A stretch of DNA of 64,000 nucleotides from JADGHX01 sp037200125 (GTDB lineage Bacteria > Pseudomonadota > Gammaproteobacteria > Steroidobacterales > Steroidobacteraceae), in contig JBBCGS010000004.1 in assembly GCA_037200125.1 (NCBI GenBank), forward strand, positions 1 through 64,000, given 5' to 3'. This document shows, piece by piece, positions 9,263 to 19,054 of the stretch. The position numbers were made by a program, and so were the translations under genes. Below the pieces are notes generated by a model. The model saw nothing but the letters and a program-made list of their open reading frames with translations. It had not been told where the DNA came from and did no database searches. Within the stretch, counting starts at the first letter, position 1. Each line of letters starts with the position of its first letter.

Positions 9263-11827
9263 ATGCGAAACCCGGTACTTGAAGTTACTCCGGTAATTCC
9301 GGAAGCCTTGGCGCGGCTGCCCGAGCTGGCGGCAAATCTGTTCTTCGGCTGGCATCGGCCGACGCGCGCACTGTTCGAAGATCTGAACCGGGAGCTATGG
9401 AAGCAGACCGAGGGCAACCCGAGGTTACTCCTCCGCTGCGTGAGCCAGAGCGCATTGGACGAGGCGTCCCGCGACCCCGCCTACCTGGGTCGTTACGAGC
9501 AGGCTTTGAGGGCGTTCGACGAGTACGTCTCCGCCCCGCGAAGCGCGGATGCCCCGCTCGTGGCGTATTTCTGCGCCGAGTACGGGTTCCACGAGAGCTT
9601 TCCCATCTATTCGGGCGGCCTCGGCGTGCTCGCTGGCGACCACTGCAAAGCGGCCAGCGACGAGCGGATGAATTTCGTCGCAGTCGGGCTGCTCTATGGG
9701 CAGGGTTACTTCAAGCAGTCAGTCGATAACGACGGCGTTCAGTACGCAGAGTATCGGGACCACGATCCGCGTGACCTCCCCGTCGAGGCCGTTAACAAGG
9801 ACGGCAAGTGGTTGGCCGTCACGGTGCGCATTGCCGGACGAGACGTGGTCTCGCGCGTGTGGAAAGCGCAAGTGGGTCGCGTGTCCGTGTACCTCCTGGA
9901 CACGAACTGCCCCGAGAACGCGCCTGCGGATCGCGATATCAGTTATCGCCTGTACGGTGGCGACGAATCGACACGAATCCGACAGGAAATGATCCTCGGT
10001 ATCGCGGGCACGCGCGCCGTGCGAGCGCTTGGCCTGCAGCCGGCCGTGTTCCATCTCAACGAAGGGCACGCTGCGTTTCTGATCCTCGAGCTCCTGCGCG
10101 AGCATATGGCGCGCGGCCTTCCGTACAGCGCCGCGCTGGAAGCCGTGGCCAGTCAGTGCGCGTTCACCACACATACGCCGGTTGCGGCGGGTCACGATGC
10201 GTTCGGGCACGACCTGATCATCACTCATTTCGGCGATTTCATTCGCGAGCTCGGCCTGCCGCTCGATCGCTTCCTCGATCTCGGTCGCGCTCCCAGCGTA
10301 CCCGGTCTCTTCAACATGACTCGGCTAGCGCTGAACGGCACGCGTAGCGTCAACGGCGTGAGTCGTATTCATGGTGTCGTGTCGTCGCGTCTGTGCGCGG
10401 ATCACTGGCCCGAGATCCGGCCGGAAGACAATCCGGTGGGCTTCATTACGAACGGCATCCATGCGCCGACGTTTGTGCATCAGACCTGGCAGAGCCATCT
10501 GGACCAAGCTGTCGGACACGACTGGCGTGAGCGCTTGCGGGACAACGAATACTGGCACGCCGTCGAGCATCTTCCTGACGACCAGTTCTGGGCGACCTCG
10601 CAGTCAGTTAAGTCGAGGATGCTCGCCAGTGTGCGCGAGCGCCTGCAACGTGAGTACGCGCGCAAGGGTCTGAGTCCTGCGCAGTGGCGGCACGTCACGA
10701 AGCACCTGGATCCGCACCGTCCGGACACTCTTACTATCGGTTTCGCGCGCCGTTTCGCTACCTACAAGCGCGCGGCGCTGTTGCTGCGAGATCGGGCGCG
10801 TCTCGCACGGTTGGTGAACGATGCGGACCGACCGGTGCTGTTCCTGTTCGCGGGCAAGGCGCATCCCGCGGATATCCCGGGCCAGCAGGTGCTTCGCGAC
10901 ATCAAGCAGTTGATGTTGGCGCCGGAGTTCGTCGGTCGTGTGGTTTTCCTTGAAGACTACGACATGCAGCTTTCGCGTTGGCTCGTCTCGGGCGTTGACG
11001 TGTGGCTCAACAATCCCATCGCGCCTCTCGAGGCGAGCGGCACGTCCGGCATGAAGGCGGCGGTCAACGGCGTCCTGAATCTGAGCGTGCTCGATGGCTG
11101 GTGGGCGGAAGGTTGGACGCAAGACAACGGCTGGGGCATTCCGCCGATCAATGTCCAGGACCCGGAGCGTCGCGACGCTCTCGAAGCGGATCTGATCTAC
11201 GACACCCTCGAAGAGGAAACGCTCCCTCTCTATTACTCGCGCAACTCCGATGGCTACTCGCCTGAGTGGGTGCGCAGAACCAAGCGTGCGATGGCGACCA
11301 CGATGCCGCGCTTCAACATGCGTCGCGCGGTGTTCGATTACGCGCAGGGCGTATATTACCCGCTCGCTCGGCACGCAAAGCGACTCGCCGATCAGGACTA
11401 CGCCGGTGCGCGTGCTCTTGGTGACTGGAAGCAGCGTGTTCGATTGGCCTGGCCGAAGGTGAGCCTGCGTGTGCTGGCTGATGGGCCGCCGGAGATGCCT
11501 CGTGGTGAGCGTCTCGAGCTGCGTGTCTCGGCTGCGTTGAATGGATTGCAGCCGACCGACGTGCGCGTCGAGTTCGTTGCGCGACGTCAGCTTCCCGAGT
11601 CGAACTTCGAACTGCCACCGCTCACGTCCTATGCCTCGAAGCCCGTCGACGGTTTGTGGACCGTTGCGCTGGCACCGACCGGAGAACACGAGCCCGACGG
11701 CTCAGTCATCTTCGCGCTCGATGCGCAGCCTATGGAGTGCGGCCAGTTCGCCACCGAAGTGCGCGTGTATCCGTCGCACGAGCTGCTGAAGCACCCATTC
11801 GAAATGGGGCTCATGAAGCGACTGTAG
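9263..11827 (+). CDS. glgP: Alpha-glucan (glycogen) phosphorylase
   Basis: The 854-residue protein belongs to the alpha-glucan phosphorylase type with an N-terminal DUF3417 region (PELAANLFFGWHRPTRALFEDL), distinct from the E. coli GlgP type. It has VAYFCAEYGFHESFPIYSGGLGVLAGDH split over residues about 100-130, the HLNEGHAAF block, and the pyridoxal-phosphate lysine in GTSGMKAA (Lys598). It would cleave alpha-1,4 glucan with phosphate to release glucose-1-phosphate in the cytoplasm. It opens the glycogen locus and its stop abuts the end of glgB on the other strand (convergent, no gap). Confidence 0.95.
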   Translation: MRNPVLEVTPVIPEALARLPELAANLFFGWHRPTRALFEDLNRELWKQTEGNPRLLLRCVSQSALDEASRDPAYLGRYEQALRAFDEYVSAPRSADAPLVAYFCAEYGFHESFPIYSGGLGVLAGDHCKAASDERMNFVAVGLLYGQGYFKQSVDNDGVQYAEYRDHDPRDLPVEAVNKDGKWLAVTVRIAGRDVVSRVWKAQVGRVSVYLLDTNCPENAPADRDISYRLYGGDESTRIRQEMILGIAGTRAVRALGLQPAVFHLNEGHAAFLILELLREHMARGLPYSAALEAVASQCAFTTHTPVAAGHDAFGHDLIITHFGDFIRELGLPLDRFLDLGRAPSVPGLFNMTRLALNGTRSVNGVSRIHGVVSSRLCADHWPEIRPEDNPVGFITNGIHAPTFVHQTWQSHLDQAVGHDWRERLRDNEYWHAVEHLPDDQFWATSQSVKSRMLASVRERLQREYARKGLSPAQWRHVTKHLDPHRPDTLTIGFARRFATYKRAALLLRDRARLARLVNDADRPVLFLFAGKAHPADIPGQQVLRDIKQLMLAPEFVGRVVFLEDYDMQLSRWLVSGVDVWLNNPIAPLEASGTSGMKAAVNGVLNLSVLDGWWAEGWTQDNGWGIPPINVQDPERRDALEADLIYDTLEEETLPLYYSRNSDGYSPEWVRRTKRAMATTMPRFNMRRAVFDYAQGVYYPLARHAKRLADQDYAGARALGDWKQRVRLAWPKVSLRVLADGPPEMPRGERLELRVSAALNGLQPTDVRVEFVARRQLPESNFELPPLTSYASKPVDGLWTVALAPTGEHEPDGSVIFALDAQPMECGQFATEVRVYPSHELLKHPFEMGLMKRL

Positions 11828-14014
11828 CTACCGGACCCGCGCGAGTACGACGGCGCCCAGCGGCGGCAGGTTCAGCTCGACGGATGCGGGCCTGCCGTTC
11901 GCGCCGATGGGCTTCGCCTGCACCGCCGAGAGATTGCCGACGTCGGTGCCGCCGTAGTGACGCGAGTCCGTATTCAACAACTCGCGATACTCACCAAGCG
12001 CGGGCACTCCGACTCGCCAGTTGTAGCGTGGCACCGGTGTGAAGTTCAGCACGACGATCAGGTGTTCGTCGCCTGCAATTCGCAGGTAGCTGAACACCGA
12101 ATGCAGTCCGTCATTCGCTTCCACCCACTCGAAACCGCCTGGCTCGAACTCGAAGCGATGGAGTGATGGCCTCTCGACGTAGAGCTTGTTCAGGTCCGCG
12201 ACGAGCTGATGCACGCCGGCGTTTGCGGGATCATTCAGCAAATGCCAGGGCAGCGCCGAGCGGAAATCCCATTCGGTAGGCTGCGCAAGCTCCGCGCCCA
12301 TGAACAGCAGCTTCTTGCCGGGCAATGTCCACTGGTACGCAAGCAGCAGGCGCAGGTTCGCGAACTGCTGCCAGCGATCGCCGGGCATCTTGCCTAGCAG
12401 TGAGCGCTTGAGGTGCACCACTTCGTCATGCGACAGCGGCAACACGAAGTTCTCGCTGTACGCGTACATCATCGCGAACGTCAGGCGGTTGTGGTGGTAG
12501 CGGCGATGAACCGGGTCCTCCTTCGCGTAGGCCAGCGTGTCGTGCATCCAGCCCATGTTCCATTTCATGGAGAAGCCGAGGCCGCCCATGTCTGTCGGCC
12601 GCGTGACCTGCGGCCAGTCCGTCGACTCTTCCGCCATCACCACCGTGCCCGGGAACGCGGCGTGCGTCACGGCGTTCAGCTCGCGCAGGAAGTCGATCGC
12701 TTCGAGGTTGTGGTTGCCGCCGTGCTTGTTGGGCACGAACTCGCCCGACTTCTTGCTGAAGTCGAGATAGAGCATCGAGGCGACAGCGTCGACGCGTAGC
12801 CCGTCGAAATGAAATTCGTGCAACCAGTAGTACGCACTCGACAGCAGGAAAGCCCGCACTTCGTGCCGCTCGTAGTTGAAGACGAGCGTGCCCCAGTCCT
12901 TGTGCTCGGCTTTGCGGGGGTCGGCGTACTCGTAGAGCGCCGTACCGTCGAAATTGGCAAGGCCATGTGCGTCTCGCGGGAAATGCGCCGGTACCCAGTC
13001 GAGGATCACGCCGATGCCATGTGTATGACAGCGGTCGATGAGGTAGCGCAGATCGTCCGGCGAGCCGTGCCGGCTCGTCGGGGCGAAATGCCCGGTGGTC
13101 TGGTAGCCCCAGGAGTCGTCCAGCGGATGCTCGGCGATCGGCAACAGCTCGATATGCGTGAAGCCGAGGTGCTGTATGTAGGGCGCGAGCTGGTCGGCAA
13201 TCTCGCGGTAGTTGAGGAAGCCGCCGTCATCGCGCCTGCGCCACGAGCCGAGGTGCACTTCGTAGATGCTCATCGGCGCGTGCAGCCAGTCGGCTTCCGC
13301 GCGCTGCTCGATCCAGCCCCGGTCCCGCCACTCGAATGTCGATGTCGGTGTGACGACCGACGCCGTGGCCGGCCGCAGCTCCGCCGCGCGCGCGCACGGA
13401 TCGGATTTCAGCAAGATGGCGCCGGTGTGACGATTGCGGATCTCGAACTTGTAGAGCTCGCCCGCCTCAAGGCCAGGCACGAACAGCTCCCAGATGCCGC
13501 TGGCGCCGAGCGCGCGCATGGGATAGCGCCGGCCATCCCATCGGCAGAACGGCCCAACGACGCTGACCCGCTCCGCATCCGGCGCCCACACGGTGAAGCG
13601 AACACCAGAGATGCCGTCGGTCGACAGAAGATGTGCGCCCAGGAGTCGCCACGCGGCCCGATGCAGCCCGTGCGAATACGAATCCACTTCCCGCATGTCG
13701 ACGAGGGGCGGGAAGGTGTAGGGATCCACCTGCTCTAAAAAGGTGCCATGCGAATCAGTCCACGACACTTTGTAATGTGGGGCGAGGGCGGTTCGCGGCC
13801 CGGACCAGGAAAAGAAATCCGTCCCCTCGAGACGGACGGCGTCGAACCGGCCGTCGAGCTTCACGTCGTGGGCGTCCGGGATATGAAGCAGCGCGTAGAC
13901 GGCACCGTCGCGCTCCTGTATCCCGAGGATGGAATGGGGGTCGTGATGGCGTCCTTCCGCGATACGGCGCAGGTCCATTTCGATCTGGGTGCGGAACTCG
14001 ACTCGCTTCGCCAT
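11828..14014 (-). CDS. glgB: 1,4-alpha-glucan branching enzyme
   Basis: Start at ATG 14014 with GAAGAG upstream gives 728 residues, the usual GlgB size. Domain order is an N-terminal branching-enzyme module (HHDPHSILG near residue 25), CBM48 (VRFTVWAPDAERVSVVG near 138), the GH13 barrel and a C-terminal beta domain. Catalytic residues by family spacing are Asp409 (GLRVDA), Glu462 (MAEES) and Asp530 (PLSHDE). It introduces alpha-1,6 branches into glycogen. It is divergent from glgC across 68 bases, so synthesis genes share a control region, and its 3' end faces glgP directly. Confidence 0.97.
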   Translation of the reverse strand: MAKRVEFRTQIEMDLRRIAEGRHHDPHSILGIQERDGAVYALLHIPDAHDVKLDGRFDAVRLEGTDFFSWSGPRTALAPHYKVSWTDSHGTFLEQVDPYTFPPLVDMREVDSYSHGLHRAAWRLLGAHLLSTDGISGVRFTVWAPDAERVSVVGPFCRWDGRRYPMRALGASGIWELFVPGLEAGELYKFEIRNRHTGAILLKSDPCARAAELRPATASVVTPTSTFEWRDRGWIEQRAEADWLHAPMSIYEVHLGSWRRRDDGGFLNYREIADQLAPYIQHLGFTHIELLPIAEHPLDDSWGYQTTGHFAPTSRHGSPDDLRYLIDRCHTHGIGVILDWVPAHFPRDAHGLANFDGTALYEYADPRKAEHKDWGTLVFNYERHEVRAFLLSSAYYWLHEFHFDGLRVDAVASMLYLDFSKKSGEFVPNKHGGNHNLEAIDFLRELNAVTHAAFPGTVVMAEESTDWPQVTRPTDMGGLGFSMKWNMGWMHDTLAYAKEDPVHRRYHHNRLTFAMMYAYSENFVLPLSHDEVVHLKRSLLGKMPGDRWQQFANLRLLLAYQWTLPGKKLLFMGAELAQPTEWDFRSALPWHLLNDPANAGVHQLVADLNKLYVERPSLHRFEFEPGGFEWVEANDGLHSVFSYLRIAGDEHLIVVLNFTPVPRYNWRVGVPALGEYRELLNTDSRHYGGTDVGNLSAVQAKPIGANGRPASVELNLPPLGAVVLARVR

Positions 14015-14082
14015 TGACTCTTCGTAGTGCAGACGTGTAGACAGAACGCTAACACAAGAGGACCGATCGTCCCCCGCAAACC

Positions 14083-15363
14083 ATGCCGAGACAGCCCGCG
14101 CGAGCATCATCCGGCCGGTACGTCAGCCGCCTTACCGGCGGGACACTCGCCGTCATCATGGCCGGAGGACGCGGTGAGCGTCTCAAGGCCCTTACCGAGA
14201 ACCGCTGCAAGCCCGCCACCCCGTTCGGTGGCAAGTTCCGCATCATCGACTTCGTTCTGTCGAATTGCGTGAACTCGGGCATCCGCCAGATCTCGATCCT
14301 CACTCAATACAAGGCCCAGTCGCTCATCCAGCACGTCGAGCGTGGCTGGAGCTACCTGCGCGGCGAGTTCGGGGAGTTCATCGAGATCATCCCGGCTCAG
14401 CAGCAGGTGGGGCCGCACTGGTATCGGGGCACGGCCGATGCCGTGTATCAAAACCTGGAACTCATCCTTTCCCACCGGCCGAAGCACGTCCTGGTGCTGG
14501 CGGGCGATCACATCTACAAGATGGACTACGGTCCGATGATCGCCTACCACGTCGAGAAGGGCGCCGACATCACCGTGGGCGTGGTCGAGGTGCCGCGCGA
14601 CCAGTCCATTCATTTTGGCGTGCTGAACGCCACGGAATGGAATCGCGTCACCGCGTTCGACGAGAAGCCCAAGAATCCGGCGGCGCTCCCCAGCCGGCCG
14701 GACTCCATCCTCGCCTCCATGGGCATTTACGTGTTCAACACGAAGCTGCTCGAGAGGCTGCTGCTCGAAGATGCGGCGGACGAAAAATCCTCCCATGACT
14801 TCGGCAAGGACATCCTGCCCAAGGGCATCGGCAAGTTGCAGGTCTTCGCCTACCCGTTCCAGGACGTGAAGACACGCGCGCAGAGCTATTGGCGCGACGT
14901 CGGTACCGTCGACGCGTACTACGACGCCAACATAGAGCTCGTGCACGTGCGACCCGAGCTGAACATTTATGACGAGGAATGGCCGATCTGGACCTACCAG
15001 GAACACCAGCCGCCGGCGAAGTTCATCCTCGATGAAGACACGCGGCGCGGCCATGCCCTCAATTCGATGGTGTCGGGAGGTTGCATAATCTCCGGCGCGA
15101 TGGTGCGCGAGACGCTCCTGTTTTCGAACGTTCGCGTCGAAGAGCGCACCATCATCGAGCGCGCGGTGATGTTGCCGGGCGTGACGGTCGGTTCGGGTTG
15201 TACGATTCGCAACGCAATTCTCGATGAAGGCTGCATCGTGCCCGACGGCATGCAGATTGGCGTGGATCCTGCAGAGGATGCCCGGCGTTTTTACACGACC
15301 GAGAAAGGCATCGTCCTCGTGACCGCTGACATGCTTCGCAAGCTACAAACCGCGGCTGGCTGA
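14083..15363 (+). CDS. glgC: Glucose-1-phosphate adenylyltransferase
   Basis: The 426-residue protein has the nucleotidyltransferase signature AGGRGERLKALT at residues 27-38, the substrate blocks KPATPFGGKFRIIDF and GDHIYKMDY, and a C-terminal left-handed beta-helix with hexapeptide repeats (VMLPGVTVGSGCTIRNAILD). It makes ADP-glucose from ATP and glucose-1-phosphate, the committed and normally allosterically controlled step of bacterial glycogen synthesis. It starts an apparent operon: the GH57 gene begins 5 bases after its stop. It is divergent from glgB. Confidence 0.97.
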   Translation: MPRQPARASSGRYVSRLTGGTLAVIMAGGRGERLKALTENRCKPATPFGGKFRIIDFVLSNCVNSGIRQISILTQYKAQSLIQHVERGWSYLRGEFGEFIEIIPAQQQVGPHWYRGTADAVYQNLELILSHRPKHVLVLAGDHIYKMDYGPMIAYHVEKGADITVGVVEVPRDQSIHFGVLNATEWNRVTAFDEKPKNPAALPSRPDSILASMGIYVFNTKLLERLLLEDAADEKSSHDFGKDILPKGIGKLQVFAYPFQDVKTRAQSYWRDVGTVDAYYDANIELVHVRPELNIYDEEWPIWTYQEHQPPAKFILDEDTRRGHALNSMVSGGCIISGAMVRETLLFSNVRVEERTIIERAVMLPGVTVGSGCTIRNAILDEGCIVPDGMQIGVDPAEDARRFYTTEKGIVLVTADMLRKLQTAAG

Positions 15364-15368
15364 AAAAA

Positions 15369-17072
15369 ATGACTCAGGCCGCGCGAATGCCCGTGGTGCT
15401 GCTGTGGCACATGCACCAGCCGCAGTACCGGGACGCCCTCTCGGGCGAATACGTCCTGCCGTGGACTTACCTCCACGCGATCAAGGACTACATCGACATG
15501 GCCGCGCACCTCGAAGCGCAGCCGAACGCACGCGCGGTGGTGAATTTCACGCCCGTGCTCATCGAGCAGCTCGAGGAGCTGGCGCAGAAGATCAATGCGC
15601 ACGTGAAGACGGGTTCGCACCTGCCGGACGCCGTGCTACGCCTGCTGGGTCCGGACCCGGTGCCGTCCGCGCCGGCCGAGCGACTCGACTTGCTCAAGGC
15701 TTGCTTGCGCGCCCAGCGCAAGCATCTCATCGAGCGATACGGTCCGTTCCTGGAACTTGCGACGATCGCGGAAACACTCGCGAGCGTCGAGCGCATTCCC
15801 TATGCGTCGGATCAGCTCATTCACGACCTCGCGGTCTGGTATCACCTCGCCTGGATGGGCGAAACGGTGCGCCGTTCCGATGCGCGCATCGCCGCGCTCA
15901 CCGCGCAGGGGCGAGGCTTCACGCAGCAACAGCGGCGTGACCTGCTCGCGCTCATCGGCGAGCTCGTTGCGGAGGTGGTGCCACGCTATCGACGGCTGAG
16001 CGAGACCGGGCGGGTGGAGCTTTCCGTCACACCCTATGGGCACCCGATCATTCCATTGCTGCTGGATTTCCAGACCGCGCGCGAAGCGGTGCCAGGCATG
16101 GCGCTGCCTCGTCATGCGAACTATCCCGGCGGTGCCGAGCGCGCCGAGTGGCATATCGCGGAAGGCCTGCGTGTCTTCACGAACGCCTTCGGCACCCAGC
16201 CCGTTGGGTGCTGGCCCTCCGAGGGCGCGATCAGCACCCCGACCATCGAGCTGCTCGACAAGGCCGGGTTCAAGTGGATCGCGACGAGCGCCAGCATTCT
16301 CAGCACGAGCTTGCGCGTCAGCGGCACGCCGAATCCCGACGATCCGCGCTCCTACAACCGGCCGTATTCGCTTCCGGGCGGCAAGCTGAAATGCTTCTTC
16401 CGCGACGACACGCTGTCGGACCGCATCGGCTTCAACTACTCGACGTGGCACGGCGACGATGCCGCGCAGAATTTCGCGCAGGAACTCGCGCAGGTTGCCC
16501 GCAACTACAACGGCGAGAACGGCCACGCCATCTTGATTGCGCTCGATGGCGAGAATGCGTGGGAGTATTACCCGTTCAACGGCTACTACTTCCTGCGCGC
16601 GTTGTACGCAGCGCTTGCGGACCATCCCTTGCTGGAGCTGATCACGCTCTCCGATTGCGTGTCACGCGGCCTCGAAGCGTTGCCGCTGCAAAAGGTAGTC
16701 ACGGGGAGCTGGGTGCACGGTACGCTCGCCACCTGGATGGGCGACCCCGCCAAGAACGCGGCATGGGACCTGCTGTGTGATGCCAAGATTGCGTATGACC
16801 GCGTCGTCCGTGAAGGCAAGCTCGACCCCGCGCAGAAGGCCGCCGTCGATCGTCAGCTCGCGCTGTGCGAGAGCTCGGACTGGTTCTGGTGGTTCGGTGA
16901 CTACAACCCGGCCGACGCCGTGTCGCAGTTCGACCGGCTCTATCGTCGCCAGCTCGTCAACCTCTATCGACTGCTCGGCCTTGCCGTGCCGGCGGTGCTC
17001 GATCAACCGATCTCGGTGGGTCGCGGCGCGCCCGAGGCCGGCGGCGTCATGCGGAGAGCGACGGCGAGTTAG
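15369..17072 (+). CDS. Glycoside hydrolase family 57 protein
   Basis: The 567-residue protein shows the five GH57 motifs in order: HMHQP (residues 14-18), VTPYGHPI, GCWPSEG with the predicted nucleophile Glu285, RDDTLSD near 345 with the predicted acid/base aspartate, and ALDGENAWEYY. The family includes alpha-amylases, 4-alpha-glucanotransferases, amylopullulanases and some branching enzymes. Sequence alone does not decide which; its place between glgC and malQ says it acts on glycogen or maltodextrins. No glgX debranching gene is in this locus, so a debranching role is worth considering. There is no signal peptide, hence it is cytoplasmic. Confidence 0.9.
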   Translation: MTQAARMPVVLLWHMHQPQYRDALSGEYVLPWTYLHAIKDYIDMAAHLEAQPNARAVVNFTPVLIEQLEELAQKINAHVKTGSHLPDAVLRLLGPDPVPSAPAERLDLLKACLRAQRKHLIERYGPFLELATIAETLASVERIPYASDQLIHDLAVWYHLAWMGETVRRSDARIAALTAQGRGFTQQQRRDLLALIGELVAEVVPRYRRLSETGRVELSVTPYGHPIIPLLLDFQTAREAVPGMALPRHANYPGGAERAEWHIAEGLRVFTNAFGTQPVGCWPSEGAISTPTIELLDKAGFKWIATSASILSTSLRVSGTPNPDDPRSYNRPYSLPGGKLKCFFRDDTLSDRIGFNYSTWHGDDAAQNFAQELAQVARNYNGENGHAILIALDGENAWEYYPFNGYYFLRALYAALADHPLLELITLSDCVSRGLEALPLQKVVTGSWVHGTLATWMGDPAKNAAWDLLCDAKIAYDRVVREGKLDPAQKAAVDRQLALCESSDWFWWFGDYNPADAVSQFDRLYRRQLVNLYRLLGLAVPAVLDQPISVGRGAPEAGGVMRRATAS

Positions 17073-17080
17073 CTCATGGG

Positions 17081-17105
17081 AAAAGTCGCCTCGCGGCGCT
17101 TTTTT
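17081..17105 (+). terminator. Hairpin plus T-run between the GH57 gene and malQ
   Basis: AAAAG, a bulged T, then CGCC (17081-17090) pair with GGCG and CTTTT (17095-17103) around TCGC, and a run of six T occupies 17100-17105. It starts 9 bases after the GH57 stop and ends 11 bases before the malQ start. It looks like an intrinsic terminator or attenuator that would lower malQ expression relative to glgC and GH57. The same hairpin type recurs at 47.07 kb. Confidence 0.6.
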
Positions 17106-17116
17106 GAGGTGATCGC

Positions 17117-18472
17117 GTGAGCGCTGCGCGTCTCCCCGTTTTCGATCGGCGCCGCTCCGGCGTGCTGCTCCATCTCAGCTCGCTGCAAAACGGGCTAGGG
17201 CGTGGCGGTCGTGCCTTCGTGGACTGGATCGCCGAGGCCGGCTTTACCGTGTGGCAGTTCCTGCCGCTCGGGCCGACGGGCGAGGATGGCTCGCCCTACT
17301 GGGTCCGATCCGATTCAGCGGGCAACGTGGCGTTGCTCGATCCCGACGAGTGGCCTTCCTGCGAGGGCGACGATTATCGCGCCTTTCTCGAAGCCGCGAA
17401 GTCGTGGCTCGACGACTACGTGTTGTTCGAAGCGCTGAGCCGTGTGCACAAGGTGGGCTGGTGGGATTGGCCCGCCGAATATCGCGATCGCGAACCCGAG
17501 GCGCTGGCGCGCGCCCGCACGGAGCTTGCCGCCGACATCGAACGCATGAAGCGCGAGCAGTTCGCCTTTGCCTGGCAGTGGACGAGGTTACGCGAGCACG
17601 CGCATCTCCGAGGCGTGCGGCTGTTCGGCGATCTTCCGTTCTATGTGGCGCCGGATTCGGCGGAGACCTGGGCCCATCCCGAGCAATTCCAGCTTGACGG
17701 GAAAGGTCGCGCGACCGCGGTGGCCGGCGTGCCGCCCGATTACTTCTCGGAGCTGGGCCAGCTCTGGGGCAATCCGCTCTACGACTGGCGCGTCATGCGT
17801 CAGGACGGCTTCACGTTCTGGCGAGCGCGCGTCGCGCGGCAGCTCGAACGCCTGGATGTGTTACGCATTGATCATTTCCGCGCGCTTGCCGCTCACTGGT
17901 CCGTGCCTGCGGGTGCGCCCGATGCGCGCGGAGGGTGCTGGAAGCGCACGCCCGGGCGCATGTTCCTCAAGGCGCTGCGCGAGGAATGCTCGGACCTGCC
18001 CCTCATCGCGGAAGACCTCGGCGTCATCACGCCGGACGTCGTTGCGCTTCGCAAAGGGTTTGGCCTGCCGGGCATGCGCGTGATCCAGTTCGGGTTCGGC
18101 GGTGATCCGCTGGACGTGCATTTGCCTCATATGCATACCCGAGACAGCATCGTCTACACCGGCACACACGACAACGACACAACGCTCGGCTGGTATCTCA
18201 GTCTCGACAGCGAAACACTCCAGCGCGTGAACTTCTTCCTGCGCATCACGCCGGGGTCGATGCCCGAGGTGCTCGTCCGCGCGGCGCTCGGTTCCGTCGG
18301 GCGACTCGCGATCATTCCCATGCAGGACGTGCTGGGTCTCGGCTCTGAAGCGCGTCTCAACACGCCCGGAACCGTTGTGGGCAACTGGACGTGGAAGCTG
18401 CCAGGCGATGCACTCAATGCGGATCTTGCGAGGCATTTCTCACTGCTGAATCGCGCATACGGTCGGGTGTAG
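17117..18472 (+). CDS. malQ: 4-alpha-glucanotransferase (amylomaltase, GH77)
   Basis: GTG start at 17117 with GAGGTGAT just upstream. The 451-residue product is a compact MalQ: RRSGVLLHLSSL, FLPLGPTGEDGSPYWVRS, nucleophile region VLRIDHFRAL (Asp252), IAEDLGVITPDV carrying the acid/base Glu, and TGTHDNDTTLGW. It transfers glucan segments between maltodextrins, recycling the short chains left by phosphorylase. It is shorter than E. coli MalQ (about 690 residues) because it lacks the N-terminal extension, as in Thermus-type amylomaltases. Fourth gene of the + strand glycogen group. Confidence 0.95.
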   Translation: MSAARLPVFDRRRSGVLLHLSSLQNGLGRGGRAFVDWIAEAGFTVWQFLPLGPTGEDGSPYWVRSDSAGNVALLDPDEWPSCEGDDYRAFLEAAKSWLDDYVLFEALSRVHKVGWWDWPAEYRDREPEALARARTELAADIERMKREQFAFAWQWTRLREHAHLRGVRLFGDLPFYVAPDSAETWAHPEQFQLDGKGRATAVAGVPPDYFSELGQLWGNPLYDWRVMRQDGFTFWRARVARQLERLDVLRIDHFRALAAHWSVPAGAPDARGGCWKRTPGRMFLKALREECSDLPLIAEDLGVITPDVVALRKGFGLPGMRVIQFGFGGDPLDVHLPHMHTRDSIVYTGTHDNDTTLGWYLSLDSETLQRVNFFLRITPGSMPEVLVRAALGSVGRLAIIPMQDVLGLGSEARLNTPGTVVGNWTWKLPGDALNADLARHFSLLNRAYGRV

Positions 18473-18531
18473 TCCCCTGCGGCATTCGCTTTGCTACCAT
18501 CCGTTACGGGGCGTTCTCCCGGAGGCGTTTA

Positions 18532-18990
18532 GTGAGAGCGGTTTCGTTATCGGTATCCCTCGCCGCGAGCGTAATGCTGGGCGGGTGTTCGCTATTCGTG
18601 CCGAAGCTCGAGACCCCTCAGCTTTCCGTCGTGAATGTCGAGCTGCAGAAGAGCGATCTGTGGGAACAGCGCATGAAGGTGCGCTTGCGCGTCGTGAATC
18701 CCAACGACCGGCCCATTCCCGTGAAGGGGCTCAGCTGCGTGCTGGAAGTCGGCGGCCAGGAACTGGCGCACGGCGTGTCCGGCGCGTCCTTCAATGTTCC
18801 CGCGCTCGGCGAAGCCGAGTTCGACATGAACATGACCGCCAACATGGCCGGCGCCATCATCAAGCTGCTGGGTAAAGGCGATTCGCTCGGCGACGAGGTT
18901 GCCTACCGCGTGAGCGGCAAGATCTCTCTTTCCGAAGGACTGTTGCGATCGATCCCGTTCGAGGATCGAGGCAAGTTCAAGCTGCGATAG
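18532..18990 (+). CDS. LEA14/WHy-domain lipoprotein
   Basis: GTG start at 18532, six bases after GGAGG. The 152-residue product has a type II signal peptide with lipobox LGGC (Cys19), then a LEA type 2 / WHy fold: LRVVNPNDRPIPVKGLSCVLEVGGQELAHGVS and a terminal strand block. It should be anchored in the inner leaflet of the outer membrane or in the inner membrane facing the periplasm. Bacterial LEA14-like lipoproteins are associated with stress but are poorly characterised. It follows malQ by 59 bases and could be read from the same transcript, though nothing ties it to glycogen. Confidence 0.8.
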   Translation: MRAVSLSVSLAASVMLGGCSLFVPKLETPQLSVVNVELQKSDLWEQRMKVRLRVVNPNDRPIPVKGLSCVLEVGGQELAHGVSGASFNVPALGEAEFDMNMTANMAGAIIKLLGKGDSLGDEVAYRVSGKISLSEGLLRSIPFEDRGKFKLR

Positions 18991-19054
18991 AAGGCAGCAG
19001 TTCACGACAGGATGCGCGGTGCCCTCCGCGGCGCCTGCGGGTTCGTGTCTCGTC